Shown: piece after piece, positions 29,016-40,800 of the stretch
Position numbering within the stretch: the stretch's first letter is position 1
Layout of the letters: the number at the start of each line of letters is the position of its first letter
DNA from: Thecamonas trahens ATCC 50062
Lineage: Eukaryota > Apusozoa > Apusomonadida > Apusomonadidae
Length of the DNA: 64,000 nt
Assembly (NCBI RefSeq): GCF_000142905.1
Contig: NW_013657657.1
Coordinates: forward strand, 177,105-241,104
Direction of reading: 5' to 3'
Translations under genes and position numbers: made by a program
Notes under the pieces: generated by a model
The model's input: only the letters and a program-made list of their open reading frames with translations
What the model was told of the DNA's origin: nothing
Databases searched by the model: none

Positions 29016-29939
29016 CTACTCGGCAATCGCCGCCACCACCTCTGGCGGGACCACAGCCTCCAGCGCGGCAACAATGGTGGCATGACCGTACTTGAGTGCC
29101 CACTTGAGGGCGTAGTCGTCTTCAGCTCGTGGATCGCAGCGTCCGTCGTCGAGAAGGAGCCGGACAGCGGTTGCGCAGCCGACGTGCGCCGCCTTGCGCA
29201 GGGCCTCCGAGTTGTTGGCGGTCGGATCGACCCGCGGATCAGCAAGAAGCAGGCGAAGCGTGGCGATCTGACCGCACATGCCGGCCCAGCGGACGGCGCA
29301 GTTGTTGTCTGCCGCCGGGTCGACAGCGGGATGGGCGAGGAGAAAGCGGACCACATCGACACGCCCATAGCGGGCTGCCCAGCGGACGGCATAGTTGTTA
29401 TACGCACCGGCATCGACGCCCTCTTGAGCTGCCAGAAACTCAACAATGTCCAGATGGCCACACTGTGCCGCCAGCCGGAACGCCAAACAATCGTCGTCGG
29501 TGGGCGAGTAGCCGCTGTGCTTGATGAGCGCGGCAACCGCGAGCGTATGTCCGCGCTTGCACGCCCGCGCCAGCAGCTCATCCTTACTCAGCACCTCGCT
29601 GTCTGCAAAGGCTTTGATGGCTGTTGCCGCCGCCTCGGACCACTCCAGCGAGTCAGCCACCACGTCGCGCTGTGGGACGAGCAGAGCCCACAACGCCGCA
29701 AGCCCGTCGCGAGCCGAACACCACCGCAACGCCAGCTGTGTCGCCCGCCATCGCCGCCTACACGCGCACCACGATGCCCCACATAAAGAGTACGCCCGGT
29801 CGCGCGAGTACCGATCACCGAGCAGCACCGTCGTCAGGCTCTTGTTCACGCACGCCAGGTTGACCACGTCGCGCGGGCTGAGGATGAGCACGTCGTATGC
29901 AATGCGGTGGACGAGCTCAGCAGGGAGTTTGTCGAGCAT
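29016..29939 (-). CDS. F-box-like / ankyrin-repeat protein
   Basis: 307 residues from the ATG at 29939. The N terminus MLDKLPAELVHRIAYDVLIL followed by DVVNLACVNKSL is a short F-box-like motif. Residues about 130-300 are ankyrin repeats of the degenerate protist type with about 33-residue period: AVRWAARYGRVDVVRFLLAH, then AVRWAGMCGQIATLRLLLAD, ALRKAAHVGCATAVRLLLDD and ALKWALKYGHATIVAAL. Units are punctuated by VDP and CDP turns. F-box plus ankyrin suggests an SCF substrate adaptor, but the F-box is weak. A (GAGC)n microsatellite and a polyG run lie just upstream (29946-30017). Confidence 0.75.
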   Translation of the reverse strand: MLDKLPAELVHRIAYDVLILSPRDVVNLACVNKSLTTVLLGDRYSRDRAYSLCGASWCACRRRWRATQLALRWCSARDGLAALWALLVPQRDVVADSLEWSEAAATAIKAFADSEVLSKDELLARACKRGHTLAVAALIKHSGYSPTDDDCLAFRLAAQCGHLDIVEFLAAQEGVDAGAYNNYAVRWAARYGRVDVVRFLLAHPAVDPAADNNCAVRWAGMCGQIATLRLLLADPRVDPTANNSEALRKAAHVGCATAVRLLLDDGRCDPRAEDDYALKWALKYGHATIVAALEAVVPPEVVAAIAE

Positions 29940-29945
29940 GGTGAG

Positions 29946-30017
29946 GAAGAGAGCGAGCGAGCGAGCGAGCGAGGTGTGTGTGTATGTGTGTGTGCGGCGG
30001 GGGGGGGGGGGGGGGGT
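29946..30017. repeat. (GAGC)n, (GT)n and polyG tracts
   Basis: GAGCGAGC repeats at about 29949-29971 are followed by GTGTGTG and a G run at about 29999-30016, in the short space between two minus-strand genes. Confidence 0.8.
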
Positions 30018-30150
30018 AGGGGGGGTAAGGGGGTTCGAGCTCTGTGCCTGTTTTCTGGTTGTTCGCCGGCCCGGCCCGCACGCCATCCCTCGATCGTTCT
30101 TCGCCACCCGCACCTGCTGATGATCAACTGTGTCTTTGCAGCTTTAGAGT

Positions 30151-33100
30151 CTACAGCGTCGACAAAGTTGATGACGATGACATCGGCATTGCACCCGAGT
30201 ACGTGTCGAGATCTTTCGAGTCCGAGCTCGAGCTGGAGCCCGAGACGACTGTCTTGCCTCTTGATGTGACGACGACGAGCTCGGTGGCCGACACGTTGTC
30301 GCCTGACTCGGACCCGGGCTCGGATTGCGAGTAGGAAAGCGGAACGATCGCGCTTGCCGCCCGTCGCATGGTAAAAACGAGCGAGAAGAGCCAGAGAAAG
30401 TAGCCCGCAATGGCAGCGAGCGCCGAGTACTCCAAGAACGACACAAACTGGGAACGCGCGGGCGTGGCCCGGCCGGCCGACTCGACGTCGGCGTCTGTCC
30501 GGTCCCGCGAGAAGATCGCAAACGTAGCCAAGACGACGTAGATGCAGACGGCAACGCCCCCGGCTTCGGCATTGTTGAGCTTCCGCAGAATCAGTGGCTG
30601 CGCATACAGCTGCGCGCCAAGCACAACAATGAGCACCAGGCTCGTCATCACCAGCTGCTCCACTGCGCGCCGCGAGTACACCGCAAGCGCGGTCATGCCC
30701 ACCTTGCGAATCAGAATGGCCCACTCCCAGAACCACACTCGACTGCGGTATTGGCCGGCAAAGAACGACCATCGCGAGTAGCGATCCGCAGGCGCCGCAC
30801 GAAGCGCAAGCAGGAGCGCCAGAGGCGCTCCCACAACATACACCACAATGGCCACCACAGCGACGCCTGCATACACTGCGTGGCTCCCCACAAAGCACTG
30901 GATGTCGAGATCGTCAGCGAGCCAGAGCCCAGACCGGAGCGAGAACGCTCGGCAAGCAAGCATTGACATGGCCGAGCGTGCCACCGCAGGATAGGCGAGG
31001 AAAAACCCTACCGCAGCAATAGTCGCAGCTTGTCGTGCCGCTAGTGCAGGCTGTGTCGGCGACGCGACCAAGCTGCACAGTCCTGAGACAAACACGATGG
31101 CGATTGGCACAAGCATCGTCGCCACAAACGACTGGTACACGCTCAAGTTGCTCAGGCACCGGATCGGCACAATGTCCATCGAGAGCGCTGAGAACGTGAG
31201 AGCTTGCGCAGCCGTCGTCGCCAGCAGCTTTGACGTCTGCGCACGTAACGCAAACACCACTGCGAGTGTTTGCGCAGTATTGATCGCCGTCTTGACAATT
31301 TGCGGCACAACAGAAAGCGAGCGCACACGTCGTTGCGTCTTCATCCGCTGCGCTCGCACCACGAGGGTGATAACAACAATTCCCACCGCAATTCCCACCG
31401 CCACCAGCGCGATCACAATCACCACCGAGACCATGTCTCCCGGACACTCAATGCACTTCTCCCCGCGCGCGCGTACCCGGTACTGCACTTGGAGCACGCA
31501 AAGTTGTTTGCGTATCCTGGAGCACACTGCGTGTATCCGGCTCCGCCTGGACATGCCTCGGCCGGCTCGCACGCCAGGAACGCACCCATGTCTAATTGCG
31601 CACTCGCATTGCCATATGGGTACCAGAAGCCAGGCGCAGCAAGGATCCGCGTTGGATCCGAGCAGTCGCCACCAATCGGACACACCCGACACGCCGCAGC
31701 GCCACCAAACGAGAACATACCCCCGGGGCATGTACTGCACAACTCCAGCTGGTGCCTCGCGTCCGACCGAAACGTCCCTGGCTTGCAAGCCAAACACTGC
31801 TCGCCGTCGAGGTACTCGCCAGCGGTGCAAGCAACCTCACACGTGACCGTGCTGCTAACCACCGTGATCTCATTCTCCTTGCATGGCATAATCGCCACCA
31901 CCATCGGCGTCGCAAGCCTCACACAAGTCATGTCTTCCATCTCCACGCCCACCACGTAGCTCGTAGACAGATCGTCTACAGTCAACGCAAGCACGCGCGC
32001 CTGGCTCAGCTCGCACCTGCCGCCCGCATCACTGCTGCACGTCGCCGTCGCCACGCTCATCTGTTCGGCCGACCCCACTGGAATATAAGCCGGTGCGAGC
32101 GCGAGCGCGGCCGCACCGCCTGCATCTGCGACTGCCACCAGCCGCGCATTGTACGCAAACAGCGACATCGCCCCATACGAATCCACCGCGTGGACAGCAA
32201 GACTGGGAAACGGCGCCTGGCCTGACGAGATCGTGGCCACCATGCCTGTCGTCGTGCCGTCCGTCTTGACAAGAGCCACCGGGTCAGATGCAAGGTTTGA
32301 CGGCGTGTTGAGCGTCGTCTGCGCCGCAGCGTCCGCAGGTGAGATGCTCTCAACGTATGTCATGCTGCTCACGTCGCCACTTCCAACTCCATTGCACGGC
32401 GAGGCAAGAGTCTTGCCACACGCCTGCGAGAGGAGACACTCAAACACGCCACCGCCCGCAATCTCAGCTCGGTTGCCTGACACCGCCACGTCTCCCGCCG
32501 CATACGTCAGCGTGCCCGACGAGACGAGCGCGCCGCCGCCGTACCGGCCCGCAACGTTGCCAGTAATCGCGCATCCAGACTGCAGTAGACATGTCGTACC
32601 CTCTGCAGCAAGGCCTCCGCCATACTCCGCAGTGTTGCCCACAACCTGCGTATTGTCCAGCTGCAGGATGGCCTGATCAGCGACGGCCAGCCCGCCACCG
32701 CGCATGGCGTGGTTGCCGTCAAAGGTCGAGTTCGAGACAATCACCAATGCAAGGCCAGCAATGCCTGTGCCTCCACCACTCGTGCCAGCCGTGTTGCCTG
32801 CAGCGACTGCTTCACGGATCACTACCCGAGCATCGGCCGAGCTTGGCGAAGCCACACTCAGGCCGCCGCCGACACCGACGGCGATGTTGCCCCGCAGCTC
32901 GAGTCCAAGTAGCTCAATCAGCTCAATCGATGTCGACGTCACCGCTGAAAGGGCCAATCCACCACCGCTCGGTGCCTTGTTGTTCGAAAGAGCAAGCGAT
33001 GGGCCAATGAATGTCGACGCCGGCCGTAGCGCGGTGTCGGCAAAGAGCATGCCGCCACCGGCAAGCTGGCTTCCAGACACTGAGTTGCCGTCAGCTGCCA

Positions 33101-35480
33101 CCGACGCAACGATAATCAAGCCGATGTCAACCGGAAGAGCTGCAACGGCCACACCACCGCCCCCGCCGATAGCTCGGGACGACGGTGTCATCACCAAGTT
33201 GCCAACCGCAGTGAAGTCTTCGATGACCACGCCTCGACTGCGTGGGTCATCAACGGCCGCGTCATACGATGCACCCACCATCTGGTCGAACATCACACCG
33301 AGCCCTCCCCCATACATTCGCGGCGTGCGCAAGAGCGACGATGCAAAGACCGGAAGGTATGGCATGGTCACGCTGCAGAGCTCTATCCGGACTCGCGAGA
33401 CCCAGACGTCGGCCGTGTTGACCACGCCAAGCCCGCCACCAACAAGCGTCACATCGTACTCGACATCGGCGTTGCTCGTCGAGGACCGCGGCACTTGCTC
33501 GGTTGCCTCGCTCGTCACAGTGCAGTTGGAAAGCGTTGCATCCTGGACGTGTACCCATACGCCGGTGCCTGCAAAGTCGATGACCGCCACACATCCACCC
33601 GCCACAATGGAGCCAGCCGCGGGCACCGCAGCTGCGACCCACCCGTTCTTGATTGTCATGTCGGCCAAGACAACCGAGCCCGCGAGCTCGGCATGGGGCG
33701 CCAGTCCTGTGCCGTTGAAGACAAACGCACGACCGGCGCCGGCGCAATCGACAACTGTGGCACCCTGCCCATCGCCCGCAAGCGTGAGCGCAAACGGAAT
33801 CGTCACGCCTTGTGGCGGGCAACCGGTCCACGTCCCGGCCGGGAGCCGAATGTGGAAACCGTGGTTGATAGCCGGTAGGTCGTTGACAGCCGGTGCCACG
33901 AGAGCAGCAGCAAGGCACTCCAGATTGAAAGCAGGCGCACCGAGCTCACTGCACCGCACTGGGTCAAGCACGATGCGATCACGAGAGAGGGCAACGTGGG
34001 TATAGCCAAGGTACGTCTCATAATGGACTCGATACATGATAGCAGTTTCAAAGGCCGAGAACAGGCCCGGTGCAAATCGATGTGGAACTCGAGTACCAGC
34101 ACGCAACGCCGTTGCATCCATCGTCATGCTCGGCGGCACCGGCATGTCTGCTAGCGGCGAAGTCCGCAAAACGACGTTCGTCTGCGAATTCCAGTCAAAG
34201 CCGGACACGTCAAGCGAGAACGAGGCAACGTAGTGCTTTGCCACACCAGCGTCGGACAAAAAGGTGACGCCAAAGGCGAGAAAACCATCCTCCACAAAGA
34301 CAGCGACGTCATCTTCGTCATTTCCCGTGTCTATCACGCCCTTTCCCACCACAAACTCATCTGTGAGTGGCTCACCGTCGGAGCGGAAAACCCGAGCAAT
34401 GACGCCGCTCCCGCCGTCGTCATCGGGATGGCCAGGGTGCACCCATGCGAGGACATAGCCACCTGGATCGAGAGCGACAATGCGAGACGAGCCAATCATA
34501 GTTATGGCTCCGGCTGGCGACCAATACTGTGCCGGATCGCGCGCCGTGACGACCACGTTGGCGCCGGACACTTGCTCTATGATGAAAAGCACGAGCGTTT
34601 TCGTGCCCTTGTCGTACGCGAACATGGCGTAGTAATTATCGGATGGATCTTGCGACTTGACCGAGACAATTGGAGTCAGCTGGCCCGTCGACGAATAGCC
34701 ACACGAAGTTGTGGCAACTGCGGCTCCGGGCGGCCACACGCCTTCTGGTGGCGTGGCGTAGACCTTGCACTCGACGTTGGGTGTCTGGGTAGTGAGTGCG
34801 AAAAAGTAGCCGTCTTCCATCTCGACCATACCAATCCCGTTCGCCGGAGTGATGTACCACAGCGGATCAGCGACTTCCCACGTTCCCGGCGAGGTCCGCG
34901 TATGGAGGCGGACACCGGTGTGGTTCGGGACGGCGGCGGCGATGGTGATGCTGCTGTTGCCGAGAGTGGCAATGTTGTGATCGCCAATATGACCCACAAT
35001 ACTGTATCCGGCCTCTTGATATGAGCCACAATTAAGATACTCTGAATCGAGACCAAACGCTGTGCCTGGGGTGTACGCAGTAAAGACGGCGCGCAATTTG
35101 GTGTCTCCGTGACTACCGCCCGCAGGTAGCGGGCAGTACCCTTTCTCGTAGGAGTCGGTAATCTGGATCATCACTCCGGCTTTGTTGGTAAAGATCACCC
35201 GCGGCGCGCTGTGCACATACTTCAGCACCCGAGCATAGGGTGCCCAGTAGGGGACTTGATTGAGCGGCGTTGGCGGCATGAACATCGATACGTATCCGGG
35301 CGCCGACGAAATATTCGCAAACGACGGCCGCGGGCGGGGAAATTTGACCGAGCCCACGACTCCACCCGCCGTGGCGAGAACCGCGTCAATGGTTGCAAAG
35401 GAGCAGGCTCCGGGCTGCGGGAGCACAGCAGCGGTGGCAAGAAGTAAAGTTGCCACAAGCACTAGCCTCTTCGCGAGCAT
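30151..35480 (-). CDS. Giant secreted/membrane protein: beta-helix, Cys-rich, polytopic membrane domain; one frameshift
   Basis: About 1776 residues if one missing base near 31461-31473 is allowed for. Signal peptide MLAKRLVLVATLLLATAAVL. An N-terminal region (about 30-600) of beta-rich sequence has no FG-GAP signature. It is followed by a right-handed beta-helix with GGG-type turns (about 700-1130; for example AMRGGGLAVADQAIL, AEYGGGLAAEG, AGRYGGGALVSSG). A Cys-rich block then has CTAGEYLDGEQCLACKPGTF, CSTCPGGMFSF, CPIGGDCSD and CSKCSTGY. The C-terminal third has about eight to nine hydrophobic segments (for example MVSVVIVIALVAVGIAVGIV) and a Ser-rich cytosolic tail. The frame breaks between the CSKCSTGYAR and GEKCIECPGD Cys motifs, which should be continuous. 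It is a paralogue in architecture of the two genes at 37.9-48.8 kb. A surface receptor or adhesin is inferred. Confidence 0.8.
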
Positions 35481-35764
35481 GTTCAATGAAGGTTTGCAAA
35501 CAGAGTTGAATGTCGGTGCTCCCGTGCTTGGGCGTGGGCGTGGGCGTGGGCGTGGGTGGGCACGGAAACGACGTTTGCCCGGCTGTTCTCTCTGAAGTCG
35601 CACGGAACCTTTTTGCGTCAAGTCGCAGCGCCCAAAAAAATAGTAGCGTGCTGTTTGACGATGACAGCATCTCCAACCAATTCTGGTGGCAACTGCCAAT
35701 GCGATCGATGAAGAGGTGTGGCGGGTATGGGCAAACACGGCGTTCAATCGTGACGGCTGCCTGG

Positions 35765-37417
35765 CTACTTGCTCTCGGACGGCCAGAGCGGATCGGCCTG
35801 GGCAAAGCGAACGGCGACACGTGCGGCGACGCGTGCGTTCTGGACAAGGGCATCGTAGGCGATGTTCTCGAGCGTATCGCACGGCGAGTGGTAGCACGGG
35901 TCGTACGGCGCGTCGGCAAAGCCGCCAAAGATGGTTCGCTGCTCCATGGTCTTGAGCCCCCCGGCACCGGTAAGGAGGCCGCCGGTCGGCTTGTCGGCGA
36001 TGAGAAACGGAAGAAAGTCCGAGCCGGCACGCATCGACGAGAGCTCGTAGGTGAGGCCTTCGGCGGCAAACGCGTCGAGGTAAGCTGCCTCGATGGCCTC
36101 GGCACGGCGAAGGACGGTACCTGTGGCGATCGAGTCGTTAGCCTGGTGAACAAAGCGAACATAGTTGGGCGAAGCAAGCATGTCGTAGTTGAGGTACAGT
36201 TCGATGGCGTCCCAATCCGCTGGCTCGTTGGCCTGCAGCTGGGCCACGTACTGATATGAGCCGATGAGGCCGAGTTCCTCGGCTGCCCACCAGCAGAACC
36301 GGAGCGTGTGCGGCGAGCGGATGGCGGCGGCCTGCTTGCGGTACGCCAGTGCCAGCTGGAGCACAACAGCCGAGCCGGAGCCATCATCGTTGATTCCGGG
36401 ACCCTCAGCGACCGAGTCGAGGTGCGCACCCATGACGATGATGGCGCCCGACGGTGTGACGCCGGGAGGCGGCGGCACGTCGGCGCACACGTCATAAGTG
36501 TCGGCGACAACGGTCTCGGTGTTGGTCGCGATTGTGACGCGGGCGGCGGCACCCTTGGCGGCAATCAGCTGGTACACGGTGTCGGTGACGCCGATGATAG
36601 GCACCGACGCTAGCCATGAACCGGGGTACCACGGCGACGGGCGTGCGCGGCTGCCCGGCAATGAGCGCGAGCCTGGCGACGACGAGAGGAGAACCGCGGC
36701 AGCCCCGGCGGCCTCGGCAGCCATAACTCGGCTCGCATAGTCACACGAGCCGCCGGCCACCGAGTAGGTGACAAAGACGGCGCCCGGCGTTGACGGATAC
36801 GCCGTGGCGTTGCAGGCGTCCGCGGATGGAATAACTACCAACGGCGCGTCGTTGACCGTCTGGGCCCCATTTCCGCCCGAGTACCGGACGCCGGCAAAGT
36901 CGGAGCCGTAGATGAGCTCAATGCCGTCGAGGACCAGGCTCGGAACTGCGATCTGGGTGTAGACCGGAGCCTCGACCGGGAAGGTCCTGATGTCGGTGTC
37001 GGCGAAGCCGCCCTCGGTGAGGCGAAAACGTACAAACTCGGCCGACTCGTTGTACCCATTCAGCACCGATCGGCACGGCACGCCTGCGGCGTTTGGATGG
37101 TTCACCGCCGCCGCCATCAGCTCGGTCAGATGCGTCCGCATCTCGTCCTCCACCATGGCATCGGCAAGACCAGCGCGAGTGCCTGCCGGCGCCGGACCGG
37201 CGCCAGTGGGAGCATGATCGTCGTCCTTATCGTGGGCAACGACCACGCCGACGGCTGTCGCAGCCGCCGCCACCACCACCACCACCACCACGGCGAGGAT
37301 GACTATCGTGCGCCGGCTCATGCCGCCGCTGCTTCGTCCCCGACCCTGCCCCGCGCCCCGCAGCGGCGTCTCCTCGTCACCCGAGACCAGTGCCACACCC
37401 TTGTCAGCTCCACCCAT
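35765..37417 (-). CDS. M28 family metallo-aminopeptidase with PA domain, membrane-anchored
   Basis: 550 residues from the ATG at 37417. A cytosolic N-terminal 33 residues precede one Val/Ala transmembrane anchor (VVVVVVAAAATAVGVVV), so it is type II. A PA-like insert (about 180-300) contains DAPLVVIPSADAC and AAEAAGAAAVLLSSS. The M28 catalytic core has VMGAHLDSVAEGPGINDDGS (zinc His and bridging Asp), WWAAEELGLIGS (Glu), YLNYDMLAS (Asp) and DPCYHSPCDT (zinc His), all in family order. Substrates are N-terminal residues of peptides in the secretory or lysosomal lumen, or outside the cell. It is on the same strand as its neighbours, between RPL5 and the beta-helix gene. There is a (CCA)n repeat at about 37269-37292 inside the anchor codons. 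Confidence 0.9.
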   Translation of the reverse strand: MGGADKGVALVSGDEETPLRGAGQGRGRSSGGMSRRTIVILAVVVVVVVAAAATAVGVVVAHDKDDDHAPTGAGPAPAGTRAGLADAMVEDEMRTHLTELMAAAVNHPNAAGVPCRSVLNGYNESAEFVRFRLTEGGFADTDIRTFPVEAPVYTQIAVPSLVLDGIELIYGSDFAGVRYSGGNGAQTVNDAPLVVIPSADACNATAYPSTPGAVFVTYSVAGGSCDYASRVMAAEAAGAAAVLLSSSPGSRSLPGSRARPSPWYPGSWLASVPIIGVTDTVYQLIAAKGAAARVTIATNTETVVADTYDVCADVPPPPGVTPSGAIIVMGAHLDSVAEGPGINDDGSGSAVVLQLALAYRKQAAAIRSPHTLRFCWWAAEELGLIGSYQYVAQLQANEPADWDAIELYLNYDMLASPNYVRFVHQANDSIATGTVLRRAEAIEAAYLDAFAAEGLTYELSSMRAGSDFLPFLIADKPTGGLLTGAGGLKTMEQRTIFGGFADAPYDPCYHSPCDTLENIAYDALVQNARVAARVAVRFAQADPLWPSESK

Positions 37418-37454
37418 TCTTGCGCAATACACACAAGTGTGCAAAAGTGTGTGT

Positions 37455-37496
37455 GGTGTGGTGGTGGTAGTGGTGGTGGTGGTGGTGGTGGTGGCG
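37455..37496. repeat. (GTG)n microsatellite
   Basis: GTG/GGT trinucleotide run just upstream of the M28 start codon, in its 5' UTR or promoter. Confidence 0.85.
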
Positions 37497-37633
37497 GCGG
37501 GCGGTATGTCACGCGCCTGGCGAACTTAGCAGGTGACTGGGGGGGCGGGGGGGGGGGAGCATGTCACAGATGAGGCTTTGCTCATCCACCACACACAGCA
37601 ACTGTTGCAAACAGACAAGCAGACCGGGCTGGT

Positions 37634-37791
37634 TTACTCGATAAGGCCAAGCGAGGCCTTGAGGGCGCGGATCTTGCAGTTGGCGCGGTCCTTGCGCTGC
37701 GAAGAGTGCAGCTTGAGGCGGCGGTAGTACTTCTGCTTGGCCGGGACGTTCTTCTTGGTCGGCTTGAGGGCCGGGTCGGCGCGGATGGCGG
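37634..37791 (-). CDS. RPL5: C-terminal fragment of 60S ribosomal protein L5 (uL18), truncated by gap
   Basis: The last 51 residues and TAA stop lie before the N gap. They read AIRADPALKPTKKNVPAKQK, then YRRLKLHSSQRKDRANCKIR and ALKASLGLIE. The IRADP motif, the Lys-rich run and the final helical KDR..ALKASL match eukaryotic RPL5 C termini. The protein binds 5S rRNA and is part of the large subunit. The 5' two thirds are missing because the assembly gap begins at 37792. The next usable sequence belongs to another gene, so the gap hides at least the rest of RPL5 and the 3' end of the FG-GAP gene. Confidence 0.75.
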
Positions 37792-37891
37792 NNNNNNNNN
37801 NNNNNNNNNNNNNNNNNNNNNNNNNNNNNNNNNNNNNNNNNNNNNNNNNNNNNNNNNNNNNNNNNNNNNNNNNNNNNNNNNNNNNNNNNNN
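37792..37891. other. Assembly gap (100 N)
   Basis: Exactly 100 N, the conventional size for an unknown-length gap. It is flanked on the right by about 497 bp nearly identical to 45017-45513, so it was probably caused by a repeat. Confidence 0.95.
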
Positions 37892-40800
37892 CCACGTCGA
37901 CCATCACCTGGTCGTCACCCGGCTCGCTCGCCCGGCACCCGCGGATCGTAGCGTTGCGCAGCTCGAGCGCCGCACCGTTCCCGTTCACCCGAAGCCCAGG
38001 CGTACCATGTAGCTCGGCTAGTGCCGTCTCCATCCCGCGCACCTCAACGCCATCGAGCACCAGTCGCCCGACCGTCGCCACCGTCGGCTGCGGATGTTCT
38101 GCCACCGTGAACAGGACCCGGCCACGCCCAGCTGCAGCGTCGGCGCACTCAAAGATCACCGAGCCAGGCACTGCCGCACGCAGCACGACCGAATGCGTGA
38201 GGACAAAATGCGCGTCAGCAACACACGAGTAGACACCTGGCTCGAGCATCAGCGTGTCGGCGACGCACCGCGAGGAGGCGGCGATGTTGGCGGCGACGCA
38301 GGCAAACGAGAAGCGATCCAGCATACACGGCGCTAGCCGTAGATCCAGCGGTCTGGTCTGCGGCGTGTAGACCGTGTCCGCGTCGCGACCGCTCTGCAGG
38401 GCAACGCGAACACCGCCCGAGCTATAGGTAACGGCGTCGAGTAGTCCGTCGCCGTTGACATCTGCTACTGCTCTCCAGGTGCGAGTTCCACTCACGGCTG
38501 CAGTCATCGCAGACCAGACCAATCCGTCCTTGGTACTGAATACAGTGAAGCTTGCGCTCGAGTACGTGTTGCTGGAGGTAGCAACAACATCGAGCCGTCC
38601 ATCGCCGTCGACATCGACAATCCCCACGTAATCCATGGCTTGCCCATAGTTCTGAATGTGCTGAATGCTGAACCCACCACTACAGTTCGACTTCCACCAC
38701 GTAAGCATCAGGGGCTTGCCTGGCACTACCTCACCGTTGCCTCCGCTGACAACTAGATCGGTGCAGCCGTTGCCGTCCATATCTCCGCTGGCAGCAGCAA
38801 AGCCACTTGAGGTCACTCTCTTGTTGAGCACCGTCGTCCGCGATGCCTCCCTGTACCCACCGGCATCCGCCACATACACGACAACGTCGGTGTGTGGCGT
38901 TACGTCCTCAAACACAACGACGTCCACAGCTGAACTCAAGTTATCAAACTCTCCCACGTACACCTTAGACGACCCGGTGCCGGTAACAGCTAGCTCGCTT
39001 GCAATCCCGGTACCGGTGTAGAGAAACAATGCTGTGAGACTGTCGCTCGAAGTCAACACATCCGGGCTTCCGTCACGATTCGCATCAACGATCAAGATCT
39101 TGCGGATGCCGGTGAGCGTCGTCAGCGGGCTTGAGATGGCGCGGCCACTTCCGAATCGCCCCCTCCCATCCTGATTGGCATGCCACGCCAGTGCCGCCGC
39201 CGCCACAACCACGTCCAAATCGCCGTCATCGTCCATGTCAGCTACGGCAACGTACGACGCCGTCGTCGTGCTCACCGGTGTCAACGCACCAAACGAGACT
39301 TCGCCGTTGAGGTTAGGAAGCCAGCCGACGACGTCGGGCGTGCGGATCACCGCATCAGTATCGCCGTCGAGGTCGAGATCGGCCAAGACAACATCCAAGA
39401 CCAGCTCATGGTACACATTCGTTCCGCGCGCAAAGCCAACACCTGACATAGGAAGCGCATCAGCCGTCTCAAACCACGTGACGGTACTAGAAGTTGCGAC
39501 AAACAAATCATCATCGCCGTCGCCATCCATGTCGACAACCGTCAGCTTTCCGCCGTTGTCCGCAACTTGCTCGACCTCGGCCACTGCGCCGCCGCGGAAT
39601 GCATATGTGTTCGACTTGGTGCTGCTGCTCGATGCTGACACTACCAGCCCTCGCGCAGGCGTAATGGCAACGTCAACAGGTACACCCAAAGGCACAGAGA
39701 CCTGCAGGAGCGGTCCAAATCCGCGCGCTCCATCGCCGCGCATCCATCCCCCACCACTGGACGAGACAACACCGATATCATTCGTGCCATCGCCGTCAAC
39801 GTCGCCAACCGCGACGCCCACAAGATTCGAGAGAGGCACATCCACCACAGCACTGCTCCAGGTGCCAGCAGCTTCAGCGTACCACACAACAACTGCTTCA
39901 TCGTTCCAAACCAGCACGTCTGGCGCACCAGCTCCATCAACATTGCCGCATACCGCCCCTCGCGCACCAAAGAGCCGAATGGACGAGTCTGGCAACGCAA
40001 TGCCTGAAGAGCCGTTGCCAGGTATCCAGATCACAGTCCCGTTGCTGGTCACGGCCGCAACGCCGGAGCCATCCGGCACTGCACACAGTGCGGCAATGCT
40101 CGCGCTCGTGTCAGACACGTTGGCAAGCGTAGAAATGTTCCACGCCAGCCCGTCGCTCGCTGCCAACACTACCGCGTCTGCGCAGGCAGCAACAATATCA
40201 GCAGAACCGTCGCGGTTGACGTCGACGAGCTCAAGTCCCACCACCGCCCCCGCTCCAGACAGTCCGGCATCCACATGCCGCGGCCCGGCGTAGCTGTTGA
40301 TCGTAAGCGCCTCGACAAGGACCACACTGCCATCTGAAGCAAGGTAGACTACATCGCCGTCGCCGTCGCCGTCCACATCGCCAGCTGCTACAATCGATCC
40401 CGTTGGCGTCACAAACGGCGCTTTCGTTGTAGTACCCACCTGTTGCCGCGGCGTCGTTATCCAGTCGGACACATTCGATGGCGAAACAATCAGTTCCATG
40501 GTGGAATCTAAAGCAACTATAACATCGCGAACGTCGTCGCCATTGATGTCGACTGAGACAAATGACCAGCTGCCGCGGTTGGGTAGCACGTACTCGTGGA
40601 CGTCAAAGTTGCCTGTCCCGTCATTAACAGCCCTCACGAGCCGGGCCTCGGACGATGACTGCCTGTACACGTACTCAATATCCACATCGGTGTCGTTGTC
40701 GAAATCTGCAGCAATAAACCGAGACTCGACGGCGCGGGTCGTGAACGACGGCATCTGTGAAAACGAGGCCCCGTTGTTACGGAACCAAGCTACTCCCCAA

